Part shown: in pieces, positions 63,428 to 64,000 of the stretch
How positions within the stretch are numbered: position 1 is the first letter of the stretch
How the letters are laid out: every line of letters starts with the position of its first letter
Program-made: the position numbers and the translations under genes
The notes under the pieces: model-generated
Database searches by the model: none
Told to the model about the DNA's origin: nothing
What the model saw: only the letters and a program-made list of their open reading frames with translations
NCBI RefSeq assembly: GCF_014654205.1
Contig: NZ_BNAW01000009.1
Span: forward strand, 62,001-126,000
Direction: 5' to 3'
DNA length: 64,000 bases
Origin: Amycolatopsis bullii
GTDB taxonomy: Bacteria > Actinomycetota > Actinomycetes > Mycobacteriales > Pseudonocardiaceae

Positions 63428-64000
63428 CTACTTGCGCAGATCCGCGATCAGTTCTTCGGCGGCGGCGAACGGGTCGAGCTCCCGCGCCACGACCCGCTCG
63501 GCGACCCCGGCGAGCCGTCCCCCGCCGCGCAGGTCCACGAGCTCGGCCCGCAGCCGCCGGAGCGCGATGGCCTCGACCTCGTCGCGCGCCCGGGCCACCC
63601 GGCGCCGGGCCAGCTCGTCGTGCCCGGCCAGCCAGTCGTGGTGCGCGGCCAGCGCGTGCACGACCCCGTCGACGCCCTCGCCCTTCGCCGCGACGGTCCG
63701 CACGATCGGCTGGCGCCAGCTCGGTCCCCGGATCTCCCGGCGGGCCAGGGAGATCATCTGCTTGAGGTCGTGCACGGTGGCGTCGGCGCCCTCGCGGTCG
63801 GCCTTGTTCACGACGAAGACGTCGGCGATCTCCAGCACGCCGGCCTTCGCGGCCTGGATGCCGTCGCCCATGCCGGGGGCGAGCAGCACCACCGTGGTGT
63901 CGGCGAGTTTCACGACGTCCACTTCGGACTGCCCGACCCCGACGGTCTCGATCAGCACGACGTCGAAGCCGGCCGCGTCCAGCACGCGCACCGCCTGCGG
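63428..64000 (-). CDS. meaB: MeaB-like GTPase, methylmalonyl-CoA mutase chaperone, 5' truncated by window edge
   Basis: The last 190 residues are visible; the start lies beyond 64000. The Walker B/G3 region FDVVLIETVGVGQSEVDVVKLADTTVVLLAPGMGDGIQAAKAGVLEIADVFVVNKADREGA contains the G4 motif NKAD typical of the MeaB/ArgK SIMIBI GTPases, followed by the helical dimerisation arm (LARRRVARARDEVEAIALRRLRAELVDLR). MeaB loads and protects adenosylcobalamin on methylmalonyl-CoA mutase. The 260-bp region before it (63168-63427) contains a ribosome site and ATG on the opposite strand (63365) but no clear gene. Confidence 0.93.
   Translation of the reverse strand, partial: PQAVRVLDAAGFDVVLIETVGVGQSEVDVVKLADTTVVLLAPGMGDGIQAAKAGVLEIADVFVVNKADREGADATVHDLKQMISLARREIRGPSWRQPIVRTVAAKGEGVDGVVHALAAHHDWLAGHDELARRRVARARDEVEAIALRRLRAELVDLRGGGRLAGVAERVVARELDPFAAAEELIADLRK

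Overview
The window is GC-rich actinobacterial chromosome. Third codon positions are strongly G/C, starts are often GTG, and genes are tightly packed with many ATGA or GTGA overlaps. Gene content fits a Pseudonocardiaceae-type soil actinomycete, with Amycolatopsis my best guess: a RamB-like glyoxylate regulator, a likely mycothiol-dependent isomerase-fold protein, an F420-type oxidoreductase, GH92 and GH18 secreted enzymes, and a rifampicin-monooxygenase homologue. I see no rRNA, tRNA, CRISPR array, prophage or insertion sequence.

Region by region. (1) 1-2.8 kb: 3' part of a secreted subtilisin-like protease. (2) 3-7.6 kb: glyoxylate shunt, aceA and aceB on the minus strand facing ramB, with clustered TTTGCAAA-like operators between them. 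(3) 7.6-15.9 kb: housekeeping and accessory genes, namely a SigE-family sigma factor with a membrane partner, ilvA, a NADAR protein, a secreted peptidase-type hydrolase, an acetyltransferase, a nucleoside hydrolase, and an NlpC/P60 wall enzyme whose transglycosylase-like domain has lost its catalytic Glu. (4) 16-22.8 kb: three FAD aromatic hydroxylases, two paired with their own regulator (GbsR/MarR-like and PadR) and the third, a Rox/Iri-type rifampicin monooxygenase, preceded by a 17-codon leader ORF and a hairpin. (5) 22.8-32 kb: GNAT, a GntR-TetR hybrid regulator, a chitinase with two DasR-like sites, a LysR gene with no ordinary start codon, an acid phosphatase, methyltransferases, enoyl-CoA hydratase and an ABC ATPase. 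(6) 32-41.6 kb: a sulfur unit (leader peptide, cysteine dioxygenase, rhodanese), alpha-glucan phosphorylase, a zinc metallopeptidase lipoprotein, a thioredoxin/TPR protein and others. (7) 41.8-52.7 kb: a mannose-foraging locus. Two secreted GH92 alpha-mannosidases diverge from lacI-manA-ABC transporter (FrcA/C/B type), bound together by copies of GACAACGTTGTC, one of them inside manA. (8) 52.7-59.5 kb: a stand-alone nucleotidyl-cyclase-fold protein, then a soluble LytS-type kinase and LytTR regulator followed by two small-membrane-protein/SSS-symporter pairs, with LytTR-like boxes before the second pair. (9) 59.5-64 kb: PEP mutase/ICL-family enzyme, AhpD-like protein, a MocR regulator, a 21-bp tandem array, a secreted cyclophilin and the 3' part of meaB.

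The strongest candidates for new biology are the leader/hairpin before rox, the three-site LacI operator system with a probable leaderless lacI, the LytTR boxes in front of the acetate-type symporter, the leader peptide before cysteine dioxygenase, and the 21-bp array at 62.2-62.4 kb. All functional statements come from reading the sequence and recalled family knowledge; no database search was run.
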